From Streptomyces marinisediminis (GTDB lineage: Bacteria; Actinomycetota; Actinomycetes; Streptomycetales; Streptomycetaceae): a DNA stretch of 64,000 nt. A program made the translations under genes and the position numbers. Positions 44,078 to 53,106 of the stretch are shown piece after piece (position 1 is the stretch's first letter; each line of letters starts with the position of its first letter). The notes under the pieces were generated by a model. The model was not told where the DNA came from, searched no databases, and was given only the letters and a program-made list of their open reading frames with translations. The DNA is taken from the NCBI RefSeq assembly GCF_026262575.1, contig NZ_JAPKFL010000016.1, forward strand, positions 1-64,000, written 5' to 3'.

Positions 44078-45247
44078 ATGCGCCTGCTGCACACCTCGGA
44101 CTGGCACCTGGGCCGGAGCCTGCACCGGACGAGCCTCCTCGCGGCCCAGGAGACCTTCCTGGACCACCTGGTGGAGACGGTCCGCGCCGAGCGGGTGGAC
44201 GCGGTCCTGGTCGCCGGGGACGTGTACGACCGCGCCGTGCCTTCGCTGCCCGCCGTCGCCCTGTTCGACGACGTGCTGCACCGGCTGGCCGGGCTGGGGG
44301 TGCCGGTGGTGCTGATCTCCGGCAACCACGACTCCGCGCGCCGCCTGGGCGTGGGCTCCGGGCTGCTGAGCCGGGCGGGCGTGCACCTGCGCACCGACCC
44401 CGCCGGCTGCGGCGTCCCGGTCCTGCTCGCCGACGACCACGGGCCCGTCGCCTGCTACGGGCTGCCGTACCTGGAGCCCGCCCTCGTGCGGGACGAAGTG
44501 GGCGGTGCGCGCGCCTCCCACGCCGCCGTGCTCGCCGCCGCCATGGAACGGGTGCGCGCCGACCTCGCCCGGCGCCCGGCCGGCACCCGCTCGGTGGCCC
44601 TGGCCCACGCCTTCGTCACCGGCGGGCAGCCCTGCGACAGCGAGCGCGACATCACCGTCGGGGGAGTGGCGGCGGTACCGGCCGCCGTGTTCGACGGCGT
44701 CGACTACGTGGCGCTCGGACACCTGCACGGCTGCCAGCGCATCACCGAGCGCGTGCGCTACTCCGGCTCCCCGCTGGCCTACTCCTTCTCCGAGGCCGAC
44801 CACCGTAAGTCGATGTGGCTGGTCGACCTCGACGCCCGGGGCGCGGTGCGCGCCGAGCGCGTGGAGTGCCCCGTGCCCCGCCCGCTGGCCCGGCTCCGCG
44901 GTCGGCTGGAGACGCTGCTGACCGACCCGGACCTCACCCCGCACACCGCCGCCTGGGTCGAGGCCACGCTCACCGACCCGGCCCGGCCCCCGGAGCCGAT
45001 GGCCCGCCTGGCCGAGCGCTTCCCGCACGTCCTCAGCCTCGTCTTCGACCCCGAGGACCGCGAACAGCGCCCCCGGCGCTCGTACGCGCAGCGGCTGCGC
45101 GGCCGCGACGACCAGCAGATCGCCGAGGACTTCGTCGCCCACGTCCGCCCCGGCCGCGCCGCCGGGCCCCGCGAGCGGGACGTGCTGCGCGAGGCGTTCG
45201 AGAGCGTGCGCGTGGCCACCGCCCGCGTCGAGGAGGAGGCCCGGTGA
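44078..45247 (+). CDS. sbcD: Exonuclease subunit SbcD
   Basis: A 389-aa metallophosphoesterase, the nuclease subunit of SbcCD (Mre11 homologue). The metal motifs are complete: DWHLGR, GDVYDRA, GNHDSARR and the later GHLHGCQ. With SbcC it cleaves hairpins and blocked ends during double-strand break repair. TAGGGT about 8 nt before the ATG suggests a leaderless transcript. Its stop overlaps sbcC in GTGA, so the two are translationally coupled. Confidence 0.95.
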   Translation: MRLLHTSDWHLGRSLHRTSLLAAQETFLDHLVETVRAERVDAVLVAGDVYDRAVPSLPAVALFDDVLHRLAGLGVPVVLISGNHDSARRLGVGSGLLSRAGVHLRTDPAGCGVPVLLADDHGPVACYGLPYLEPALVRDEVGGARASHAAVLAAAMERVRADLARRPAGTRSVALAHAFVTGGQPCDSERDITVGGVAAVPAAVFDGVDYVALGHLHGCQRITERVRYSGSPLAYSFSEADHRKSMWLVDLDARGAVRAERVECPVPRPLARLRGRLETLLTDPDLTPHTAAWVEATLTDPARPPEPMARLAERFPHVLSLVFDPEDREQRPRRSYAQRLRGRDDQQIAEDFVAHVRPGRAAGPRERDVLREAFESVRVATARVEEEAR

Positions 45248-48200
45248 GACTCCACCGCCTCACCCTCACCGCGTTCGGCCCGTTCGCCGGCACCGAGCAC
45301 GTTGACTTCGCCGCCCTGTCGGCCGCGGGCCTGTTCCTGCTGCACGGCCCCACCGGGGCGGGGAAGACGTCCGTGCTGGACGCCGTCTGCTACGCCCTGT
45401 ACGACGGCGTCCCCGGCGCCCGCCAGACCCAGGGGCGCGCCGCGCTGCGCAGCAGCCACGCCGCCCCGGGCACCCCCACCGAGGTCAGCCTGGAGCTCAC
45501 CGTGGGCGGCCGCCGGCTGGAGGTCACCCGCCGCCCCGAGCAGTCCCGGCCCAAGCGGCGCGGCACCGGCCACACCACCGACAAGGCCCAGGCCACCTTG
45601 CGCGAGTACGACACCACCACGCGCGCCTGGCGGGCCCTCAGCCGCTCCCAGCAGGAGATCGGCCGCGAACTCGGCGCGCTCATCGGCATGAGCCGCGAGC
45701 AGTTCTGCCAGGTCGTGCTGCTGCCCCAGGGGGACTTCGCCCGGTTTCTGCACGCCGGCGCGGAGGACCGGGCGACGCTGCTGGGCCGGCTGTTCGACAC
45801 CCGGCGCTTCCGCGCCGTCGAGCAGCACCTGGTCGAACGCCGTGGCCAGATGCAGCAGCGGCTGCGGGCCGCCGACGAGTCCCTGCTCGCGCTCGCCCAC
45901 CGCATGCGCCAGGCCGCCGCGTCGCTGCCCGGTGTGGACGCCGCCTTCCCCGCGCTCGCACCGGGCGACGACGGCCTCGCGGACGCCGTCCTGGAGTGGG
46001 CGGCGCGGGCCCGCACGACCGCGCGCGAACGGGTGGCGAGCACCGCACTGGCGGCGCGGGCCGCCGAGCACGCCGAGGCCGCCGCGCAGGAGGACCTCGT
46101 CCGCCGGCACGACCTCGCCCGCCTCCAGCAGCGGCACGCCGAGGCCCGCCGCCGCGCCGCCGCGCTCGCCGCGCGGGCCCCCGAGCGCGCAGCGGCCCGC
46201 GAACGCCTGGAGCGCGCCCGCCGTGCCGAGACGGTCACCTCCGTCCTCGGCGCGCACGAGCGCGCCGAGGACGAGCGCCGCCGGGCCGCCGACGCCGAAC
46301 GCGCCGCCCGCGCGCACCTGCCCGGCCCGCTCGCCCAGGCCCCCGCCGAACAGCTCGCGGCGGCCGAGCGGGACGCCCGCCGCACCCTGGGGTCCCTGGA
46401 CGCCGCGCGCCGGGCCGAAGAGCGCGTCGCCGCACTCGGCCGCGAGCTCGCCGCACTGGAGCGCGAGGCCGGCGCGGACGAGGCGGAGCTGCGCGAGGCC
46501 GAGGAGTGGCTGGAGACGTGGCCGGACCGGCGGGCCGACCACCGGCGGGAGGTGGCGCGGGCCCAGGCCGCCGCCACCCGCGCCGAACAGCTCGGAGCCC
46601 GTCTGGAACCCGCCCGGCGCCGCCTGGTGGCGGCCCGCGAGCGCGACCGGCTCGACGCCCTGGCGGCCCGCGCCCGCGAGGACCTCCAGACCGCCCGGGA
46701 GCGGGCCGGCACCGCGAAGGAGACCTGGCTCGACCTCCGCGAGCGCCGCCTGGCCGGCATCGCCGCCGAACTCGCCGCCCGTCTGGCGCCCGGGCGGCCG
46801 TGCGCCGTCTGCGGCTCGCCGGAGCACCCCGCGAAGGCCGAACCGACCGACGGCCACGTCGAAGCGGCCGAGGAGGACGCCGCCCTGGCGGCGCACCAGG
46901 CGGCCGAGGCCGCACGTGAGCGGGCCGAGCAGGCCTGGCGCGCCCTCCGGGACGGGCGCGCCGCGGCCGGTGAGGCCGCCGAGGACGCCGCCACGGGGGA
47001 GTGCGCCGCCGCCGTGGCCGAGCTGGAGGCGGACCTCGCCGACGCCCGCCGCGTGGCCGCCACCGCGCACGCCGCCCAGGAAGAGCTGGACCAGGCCGAA
47101 CGCGAGCACGGGCGCCGCGTCGCCGCCCGGGACGCGGCGGGGCGCCGCGCGGCCGCCCGCGCCTCCCAGCGCGAAGCGCTCCACCAGGAGCTCGCGGCCC
47201 GCCGCCGGGAGGTGGCCGAGGCCGGGGGCGAGGCCACCGGCGTCGCCGCGCGGGCCGCGGAGCTGACCCGGCGCACCGCCGCGCTCGCCGCCGCCGCCGA
47301 GGCCGCCCACGCGGCACAGGCGGCCGCCCGGCATCTGAAGCAGGCCGACGCCGACCTCGCGGACGCCTGCTGGCGCGCCGGGTTCACCGGCCCCGGGGCC
47401 GCCGCCGACGCGGCCCTGGACCCGGCGGACGCCGACGCGCTGCGCCACCGCCTGGACGCGTGGCAGACCGAGGAGGCCGCGGTCGCCGCCGAGCTGGCCG
47501 ACCCGCGGGCCCAGGACGCCGCCGCCCAGCCCCCGGCCGACACCGCCGCGGCCGGGCGGCGGGCCGAGGCGGCCGCCGCGCACCGCCGCTCCGCGGAGAC
47601 GGCGGCGGCCACCGCACGGGCCCGCGTCGCCGACCTGGACGCGCTGTCCGGGCAGGCGCTGGAGGCCGTGCGCGCGCTCGCGCCCCACCGGGCCGAGCAC
47701 ACGGGCATCAGCGAGCTGGCCGGGCTCGCCGCCGGCACCTCGGCGGACAACGAGCGCAGGATGCGGCTGGAGACCTACGTGCTCGCCGCCCGGCTGGAGC
47801 AGGTCGCCGCCGCGGCCGGGCACCGGCTCCACCGGATGTCCGGCGGCCGCTACACCCTCGTCCACTCCGACAGCCGGGCCGGGCGGGGCGCCCGCTCCGG
47901 GCTCGGGCTGCACGTCGTCGACGCCTGGACGGGCCGGGAACGCGACACCGCCACGCTCTCCGGCGGGGAGACGTTCTTCGCCTCCCTCGCCCTGGCGCTC
48001 GGCCTCGCCGACGTCGTCGGGGACGAGACGGGCGGCACCCGGCTGGACACCCTCTTCATCGACGAGGGCTTCGGCAGCCTCGACGAGCAGACGCTGGACG
48101 AGGTGCTCGACGTCCTGGACTCCCTGCGCGAACGCGACCGCTGCGTGGGCATCGTCAGCCACGTCGCGGACCTGCGGCTGCGCGTCCCCGCGCAGTTGGA

Positions 48201-48267
48201 GGTCCGCAGGGGGCGCGCCGGCTCGACGTTGCGCCACCACCCGCCCGCCGCCCTCGCGGACGTGTAG
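45244..48267 (+). CDS. sbcC: Exonuclease subunit SbcC (SMC-like ATPase)
   Basis: A 1007-aa Rad50-type ATPase. The Walker A motif GPTGAGKTS lies near the N-terminus, followed by long Ala/Arg/Glu coiled coils interrupted by the zinc-hook CAVC (C520 and C523). Near the C-terminus are the ABC signature TLSGGETFF and the Walker B segment LDTLFIDEGFGSLDEQ. Both halves of the ATPase head are present, so the subunit is full length. GTG overlaps the sbcD stop. A hairpin terminator follows. Confidence 0.95.
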   Translation: MRLHRLTLTAFGPFAGTEHVDFAALSAAGLFLLHGPTGAGKTSVLDAVCYALYDGVPGARQTQGRAALRSSHAAPGTPTEVSLELTVGGRRLEVTRRPEQSRPKRRGTGHTTDKAQATLREYDTTTRAWRALSRSQQEIGRELGALIGMSREQFCQVVLLPQGDFARFLHAGAEDRATLLGRLFDTRRFRAVEQHLVERRGQMQQRLRAADESLLALAHRMRQAAASLPGVDAAFPALAPGDDGLADAVLEWAARARTTARERVASTALAARAAEHAEAAAQEDLVRRHDLARLQQRHAEARRRAAALAARAPERAAARERLERARRAETVTSVLGAHERAEDERRRAADAERAARAHLPGPLAQAPAEQLAAAERDARRTLGSLDAARRAEERVAALGRELAALEREAGADEAELREAEEWLETWPDRRADHRREVARAQAAATRAEQLGARLEPARRRLVAARERDRLDALAARAREDLQTARERAGTAKETWLDLRERRLAGIAAELAARLAPGRPCAVCGSPEHPAKAEPTDGHVEAAEEDAALAAHQAAEAARERAEQAWRALRDGRAAAGEAAEDAATGECAAAVAELEADLADARRVAATAHAAQEELDQAEREHGRRVAARDAAGRRAAARASQREALHQELAARRREVAEAGGEATGVAARAAELTRRTAALAAAAEAAHAAQAAARHLKQADADLADACWRAGFTGPGAAADAALDPADADALRHRLDAWQTEEAAVAAELADPRAQDAAAQPPADTAAAGRRAEAAAAHRRSAETAAATARARVADLDALSGQALEAVRALAPHRAEHTGISELAGLAAGTSADNERRMRLETYVLAARLEQVAAAAGHRLHRMSGGRYTLVHSDSRAGRGARSGLGLHVVDAWTGRERDTATLSGGETFFASLALALGLADVVGDETGGTRLDTLFIDEGFGSLDEQTLDEVLDVLDSLRERDRCVGIVSHVADLRLRVPAQLEVRRGRAGSTLRHHPPAALADV

Positions 48268-48305
48268 CCCGGCCCGCACCCGCCCGCACCCACCCGGCGC
48301 GGCCC

Positions 48306-48329
48306 GCCCGCCCCCGCACGGGGGCGGGC
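48306..48329. terminator. 10-bp hairpin between sbcC and a convergent gene
   Basis: GCCCGCCCCC (48306-48315) and GGGGGCGGGC (48320-48329) pair around GCAC. It probably serves both sbcC and the convergent DUF885 gene. Confidence 0.65.
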
Positions 48330-48338
48330 CGCCGCGGT

Positions 48339-50039
48339 TCACAGCGCGGCGAGTTCCCCGGCCAGGTCGTCCAGCCCCAGCGAGCCCTGGGAGAGCGCCG
48401 CCATGTGCCAGGCCTTCGCGTCGAAGTCGGCGCCGTGGGCCGCCCGCGCGGCCGCGCGCCCCGCCAGCCACACGCGCTCGCCCAGCTTGTAGCCGATCGC
48501 CTGGCCGGGCAGGCCCAGATACCGCACCAGCTCGCTGTCCAGGTAGTCCGGCGTGAGTCCGCTGTGCCGGGCGAAGAACTCCCGGCCGAGCTCGGGCGTC
48601 CACCGCTCCCCGGGGCGGTAGGGGGAGTGGTCCGGGATCGTCAGTTCCAGGTGCATGCCGATGTCGAGGACGACCCGCACGGCACGCAGCATCTGTTCGT
48701 CCAGGTGGCCGAGCCTGCGCGCCGGGTCCGGGAAGAACCCCAGCTCGTCCATGAGCCGCTCGGCGTACAGGGCCCACCCCTCCACGTTGGCACTGACCAG
48801 CCCCACCGTCGTCTGGTAGCGGGAGAGGTCGTCGGCCACGTGCGCCCACTGCGCGATCTGGAGGTGGTGCCCGGGAACGCCCTCGTGGTACCAGGTGGAG
48901 ACCAGGCCGTGGACGGGGAAGCGGGTCTGGTCCATCGTGGGCAGCCAGGTGCGGCCGGGCCGGGAGAAGTCCAGCGACGGGCCGGTGTAGTACGGTGCGG
49001 CGGCCGATCCCGGCGGGGCGATCATCGACTCCACCCGCCGGACGCGGTCGGCCAGGTCGAAGTGCGTGCCGTCCAGCGCCGCGATGGCCTCGTCCATGAG
49101 GTCCTGCAACCAGGCCCGCGTCGTCTCGGCGCCCGTCACGGCCGGCCCGTGGGCCTCCAGGTGGCGCAGGGCCGCCCAGGGGGAGTCGGCGCCGGGCAGC
49201 ACCTTCTCCGCCTCCGCGCGCATCTCGGCGTGCAACCGGTGGAACTCCGCCCACCCGTAGGCGTACGCCTCCTCCAGATCGAGGTCGGTTCCGTTCCAGT
49301 AGCGCGCCCACCGGGCGTACCGCTCCCGCCCGACGACGTCCGGCGCGCCCTCGGCGCCCGGCGCGTAGGTGTCGCGCAGCCAGTCGCGCAGCCGCTCCAC
49401 GGCGGCGTCGGCCGTCCGCGCCGCCGCCGCCAGCTCCGCGCGCAGCGCCTGCGGGCCGCCGTCGGCCAGGCCCGTGAACCAGCCGCGGGAGTCGAACGCG
49501 TCGCCCCACTCCTCCAGTTGCCCCACCACCGCGGCCACCTGCCGCGGCCCGGCGGGCAGCCGCTTCGCCAGCCCCGCCGCCAGCGACGCCCGGTAGCCCT
49601 CCAGCGCCTCCGGGACCGCCCGCAGGCGCCGGGCGACGACGGCCCAGTCCTCCTCGGTGGCCGTGGGCATCAGGGTGAAGGCGTTGCGCACGGCGTGCGG
49701 CGGGGAGCCGAGGTTGGCGACGGCCCGCAGGTGCTCCCCGGCGTCGTGCACGGCGAGCTGCGCCGTGAGCCGCTCCCGCAGCAGCCGGGCGCAGCGGCGC
49801 TCGACCGGCGTGTCGGCCCCCGGCCGCGCCTCGGCCCGGGCGAGCTCGGCCAGCGTGTCGCGCCGGAGTGCGGCGACGGCCTCGTGGCCGTCCGGGGAGA
49901 AGTCGGGCAGCCGGCCGTGGCAGGCCGCGATACCCAGGGAGGTGCCCTCCACCGGGTTGAGTTCGACGTAGGCGTCCACGTACGCGTCGGCGAGCCGGCG
50001 GGGGAGGGGCGGGGCGGAAGGGCGCGTGGTCTCGGGCAT
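48339..50039 (-). CDS. DUF885 domain protein, putative metallopeptidase
   Basis: A 566-aa soluble, mostly helical protein. The motif HEGVPGHHLQ (about 379-388) is the HExxH-like zinc-site signature of DUF885, a peptidase family related to M2/M3-type thermolysin-clan enzymes. Other conserved segments are PYYTGPSLDF, LVSANVEGWALYAERLM and the C-terminal PGQAIGYKLGERVWL. No signal peptide, so probably cytoplasmic. The ATG is the likely start; an in-frame ATG 36 nt earlier gives a poor N-terminus. Substrate unknown. Confidence 0.84.
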   Translation of the reverse strand: MPETTRPSAPPLPRRLADAYVDAYVELNPVEGTSLGIAACHGRLPDFSPDGHEAVAALRRDTLAELARAEARPGADTPVERRCARLLRERLTAQLAVHDAGEHLRAVANLGSPPHAVRNAFTLMPTATEEDWAVVARRLRAVPEALEGYRASLAAGLAKRLPAGPRQVAAVVGQLEEWGDAFDSRGWFTGLADGGPQALRAELAAAARTADAAVERLRDWLRDTYAPGAEGAPDVVGRERYARWARYWNGTDLDLEEAYAYGWAEFHRLHAEMRAEAEKVLPGADSPWAALRHLEAHGPAVTGAETTRAWLQDLMDEAIAALDGTHFDLADRVRRVESMIAPPGSAAAPYYTGPSLDFSRPGRTWLPTMDQTRFPVHGLVSTWYHEGVPGHHLQIAQWAHVADDLSRYQTTVGLVSANVEGWALYAERLMDELGFFPDPARRLGHLDEQMLRAVRVVLDIGMHLELTIPDHSPYRPGERWTPELGREFFARHSGLTPDYLDSELVRYLGLPGQAIGYKLGERVWLAGRAAARAAHGADFDAKAWHMAALSQGSLGLDDLAGELAAL

Positions 50040-50133
50040 GCCCCCATCCTGGTACGGACACCGGCCCCGAGTCACCGGGGCCGCTCCCGCCGGTGCGGTC
50101 GCGGTTCGGCCACCTCGCCGGCGGCGGTGGTGG

Positions 50134-50631
50134 TCAGGCGGGCGTGGCGTGGGTGCCCGGCTGGGGCGGCAGCAGCGGGCCGCAGGACCACTGCTGGAAG
50201 ATCAGCCGCGTCTCGACGCGGGCCACCTCGCGGCGGGAGGTGAACTCGTCCAGCACCAGGCGCTGCAGGTCGGAGGGCCCGGTGACGGCGACGTGGACCA
50301 GGTAGTCGTCGGGGCCGGTCAGGTGGAACAGCGCGCGGGACTCCGGCAGGGCCCGCACCCGCTCGACGAACGGGCCGATGAGTTCGCGGCGGTGGGGGCG
50401 CACCTGGACCAGCAGCAACGCCTCCAGGGACCGGCCGAGCTTGGCCGGATCCAGCCGCAGGGCGTGGCCGAGCACCAACCCGGTGCGGCGCAGCCGGGTG
50501 ACCCGGTCCAGGCAGGTGGAGGGCGCCAGTCCCACCGCTTCGGCCAGATCGCGGTAGGTGGTCCGGGCGTCGTTCTGGAGCAGGCGCAGAATCTCCAGGT
50601 CCACCGGGTCCAGACGGACGGAATCGGACAT
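50134..50631 (-). CDS. Lrp/AsnC family transcriptional regulator
   Basis: A 165-aa regulator. Residues about 8-60 form the helix-turn-helix (TYRDLAEAVGLAPSTCLDRVTRL), and residues about 70-150 form the ligand-binding RAM domain. The usual length is about 150-165 aa. It is divergent from a PLP transsulfuration-type enzyme and most likely senses an amino acid that the enzyme makes or breaks down. Start ATG gives the canonical SDSVRLDPVDLEILRLLQ beginning. Confidence 0.88.
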   Translation of the reverse strand: MSDSVRLDPVDLEILRLLQNDARTTYRDLAEAVGLAPSTCLDRVTRLRRTGLVLGHALRLDPAKLGRSLEALLLVQVRPHRRELIGPFVERVRALPESRALFHLTGPDDYLVHVAVTGPSDLQRLVLDEFTSRREVARVETRLIFQQWSCGPLLPPQPGTHATPA

Positions 50632-50690
50632 CGGCCGAACATAGCACGGCCGAAACCCGCTACGAGCCGGTAGCTGTTCACCCTGCCTCC
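50632..50690. promoter_or_regulatory. Divergent promoter/operator with CGGCCGAA direct repeat
   Basis: CGGCCGAA occurs twice, beginning at 50632 and 50648, a 16-bp period, just upstream of the Lrp start and 60 bp from the PLP gene start. Phased repeats suit the stacked dimers of Lrp. A TAGCTG box at 50671-50676 may be a -10 element. Confidence 0.5.
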
Positions 50691-51905
50691 ATGGACACGA
50701 CACGTCACCTCCCGGGCTTCCCCGACGGCCACGACCTCCCCGAGACCCCCGGGGCGCTGGCCACCCGCGCCGTGCACGCTGGCCGCGAGGACCTCGCGGC
50801 GCTCGGCCTGCACGCGGCTCCCCTCGACCTGTCCACCACCTACCCCAGTCCCGACAGCCGGGACGAGGGCGCCCGGCTGGACGCCTTCGCGGCCACCGGC
50901 GCCGAGCTGACGGGCCCTCCGGTCTACGCGCGGCTGGGCAACCCCACGGTCGCCCGGTTCGAGCGGGCGCTGGCCCGGCTGGAGGGCACCGAGTCGGCCG
51001 TCGCCTTCGCCAGCGGGATGGCCGCCCTCACGGCCGTGGTGCTCGCCAGGTCGGCGGCCGGGTTGCGCCACGTGGTGGCGATCCGGCCGCTGTACGGGTG
51101 CAGCGACCACCTGCTGGACAGCGGCCTGCTGGGCACCGAGGTCACCTGGACGGAGCCGGACGGCGTCGCGGCGGCGATCCGCCCCGACACCGCCCTGGTC
51201 GTGGTCGAGACCCCGGCCAACCCGACGCTGCGCGAGGTCGACCTGCGCGCCGTCGCCGCGGCCTGCGGCGAGGTGCCGCTCCTGGTCGACAACACCTTCG
51301 CCACACCCGTCCTGCAGCGGCCGGTCGAACACGGTGCCCGCCTGGTGCTGCACAGCGCGACGAAGTACCTGGGCGGCCACGGCGACGTGCTCGGCGGCGT
51401 CGTCGCGTGCGACGAGGAGTTCGCCCGCGACCTGCGGCGCATCCGGTTCGCCACCGGCGGCGTCCTGCACCCGCTGGCCGGCTACCTGCTGCTGCGCGGC
51501 CTGGCCACGCTGCCGGTGCGGGTGAGGGCCCAGTCCGCCGGCGCCGCCGAACTGGCCCGGCGGCTGGCGGCCGACCCCAGGGTGAGCCGGGTGCACTACC
51601 CCGCGATCGGCGGCGCGATGGTCTCCTTCGAGGTCACCGGCGACCCGCACGAGGTGATCGCCGGCGTACGGCTGATCACCCCGGCGGTCAGCCTGGGCAG
51701 CGTGGACACGCTCATCCAGCACCCCGGGTCCATCAGCCACCGCATCGTGGACGAGGACGACCGGCGGGCCGGGGGGATCAGCGAGCGGCTGCTGCGGATG
51801 TCCGTCGGCCTGGAAGACGTCGAGGACGTGTGGCAGGACCTGGACGCGGCGCTCAGCGGCCCTCGCTCGCGGCCGCGGACACGGCCGGAGCCAGCGGCGC
51901 GCTGA
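50691..51905 (+). CDS. Transsulfuration-family PLP enzyme (Cys/Met metabolism)
   Basis: A 404-aa member of the Cys/Met PLP family (cystathionine gamma-synthase, cystathionine or methionine gamma-lyase). Key parts are the PLP-phosphate loop VAFASGMAAL, VVETPANPTLREVDL, and the Schiff-base lysine K225 in SATKYLGGHGD. The C-terminal domain looks shorter than usual: after HYP the family normally has about 20 more residues (LxSHPxHELAxxQM) before the GGxxSFEV strand, but here HYPAIGGAMVSFEV is direct. The specific reaction cannot be told. Divergent Lrp is the likely regulator. Confidence 0.83.
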   Translation: MDTTRHLPGFPDGHDLPETPGALATRAVHAGREDLAALGLHAAPLDLSTTYPSPDSRDEGARLDAFAATGAELTGPPVYARLGNPTVARFERALARLEGTESAVAFASGMAALTAVVLARSAAGLRHVVAIRPLYGCSDHLLDSGLLGTEVTWTEPDGVAAAIRPDTALVVVETPANPTLREVDLRAVAAACGEVPLLVDNTFATPVLQRPVEHGARLVLHSATKYLGGHGDVLGGVVACDEEFARDLRRIRFATGGVLHPLAGYLLLRGLATLPVRVRAQSAGAAELARRLAADPRVSRVHYPAIGGAMVSFEVTGDPHEVIAGVRLITPAVSLGSVDTLIQHPGSISHRIVDEDDRRAGGISERLLRMSVGLEDVEDVWQDLDAALSGPRSRPRTRPEPAAR

Positions 51906-53106
51906 GCACCATCGTCCCCTCCTCGATCTGGTAGTCCAGCGGCAGCCCGAGGCCGCGCATGGCGGCGACCATGCCGGTGTTGGCGGCCCTGGTGACCGCG
52001 TACACGCTCTCGCACCGGGCCTCGACGGCCAGCTCCACCAGGCGGCGCAGCAGCTCCGAGCCGATGCCGCGGCGCTGCCAGGCGTCCTCCACCAGCAGCG
52101 CCACCTCCGTCTCGTCCCCGTCCCACAGCAGGTGGCCGAGGGCGACGAGCCGGCCGGAGGCGGTCTCCACCGCGAGGGTCCGCCCGAAGCGGGGTGAGAG
52201 CAGGTGGGCCAGGTAGCGGTCGGCGTCGTGCACGGGGCCGTGGTAGCGCAGGCCGAGCGTGGTGTCCGAGCAGCGGGTGTGCATGGCCCGGGCGGCCTCC
52301 AGGTCGCCCGGGTCCGCCCGGCGCACGGTGATGGCGTTGCCTTCCGGCAGGGTGAGCACGTCCCGGCGGCGCGGCACCCGCTGGCCCAGGCGGGCGTCCA
52401 GCGCCACCAGCGCGCGGGCCCGGGCGAACTCGGTGGGCGTGAAGGGCAGGTGGGGCCGCTCGACGACGATCGTGCCGCCCGCCGGGTCGGGCAGCCGCAG
52501 CACGGTGTCCTCCAAGATCCCGCCGGGCGGCACCCGCTGGGCCGTCGGCGTGCCGTGCACGGACGCCGCGGGCAGCGACCGTATGGTGCACCGGCCGAGC
52601 AACTCCCGCAGCGCCAGCGGCAGTTCGGCGGTGTCCAGGGCGGTGCGGGTGGCGAGCGCCAGCGTTCGGGTCGGGCCGTCCACCAGGTCGTGGGCGTCGG
52701 CGCGTTCCACCCACGTGTCGTGTCCGCCGCCGGCCGCGGCCAGCGCGCTCAGCTCGCCGGACTCGACACCGGCCGGGGCGCGCAGCAGGAACTCGTCGAC
52801 CGTCGCCGCGCCGAGCGGGTGCGTCTGCAGGGCGAGGATGTCGATCCGCCGGCGCGCCAGCGAGGTGCACAGGGCCGCGAGCGCGCCCGGCCGCTCCGGC
52901 ACGGTCGTCCGCAGCCGCCACAGCGTCGTGTCCCGGCCGTCCCCGGTGCGGGTGGCGGCCCGCCGCGCCGTGCCGGTGCCGGTATCGCCGCCGCCGTCCG
53001 GCGACGGGGTGCGGTGCCCGCGGTGCCGGGACCACCACAGGCGGCACCGGTCCAGCGCGGAGGCGGAAGCGGGGGCGGTGCTGGCGACGTCTGACGAATC
53101 GGGCAT
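51853..53106 (-). CDS. ACT domain-GNAT acetyltransferase fusion
   Basis: A 417-aa protein. Residues about 65-140 form an ACT-like domain (LWRLRTTVPERPGALAALCTSLARRRIDIL), a fold that binds amino acids. Residues about 250-400 are a GNAT acetyltransferase with the acetyl-CoA loop EDAWQRRGIGSELLRRLVELA. ACT-GNAT proteins in actinomycetes include amino-acid-gated protein lysine acetyltransferases that modify acetyl-CoA synthetase, so an allosteric acetyltransferase is plausible. GGAGGG precedes the ATG. It overlaps the convergent PLP gene by 53 bp. Confidence 0.82.
   Translation of the reverse strand: MPDSSDVASTAPASASALDRCRLWWSRHRGHRTPSPDGGGDTGTGTARRAATRTGDGRDTTLWRLRTTVPERPGALAALCTSLARRRIDILALQTHPLGAATVDEFLLRAPAGVESGELSALAAAGGGHDTWVERADAHDLVDGPTRTLALATRTALDTAELPLALRELLGRCTIRSLPAASVHGTPTAQRVPPGGILEDTVLRLPDPAGGTIVVERPHLPFTPTEFARARALVALDARLGQRVPRRRDVLTLPEGNAITVRRADPGDLEAARAMHTRCSDTTLGLRYHGPVHDADRYLAHLLSPRFGRTLAVETASGRLVALGHLLWDGDETEVALLVEDAWQRRGIGSELLRRLVELAVEARCESVYAVTRAANTGMVAAMRGLGLPLDYQIEEGTMVLSAPLAPAVSAAASEGR

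Noticed and set aside
44779..50061. A very long (1760-codon) open frame on the minus strand opposite sbcD-sbcC and DUF885
   Set aside because: It runs antisense to well-recognised genes, its translation is Gly/Arg/Ala-rich low complexity, and such long frames arise simply because stops are rare at this GC content.
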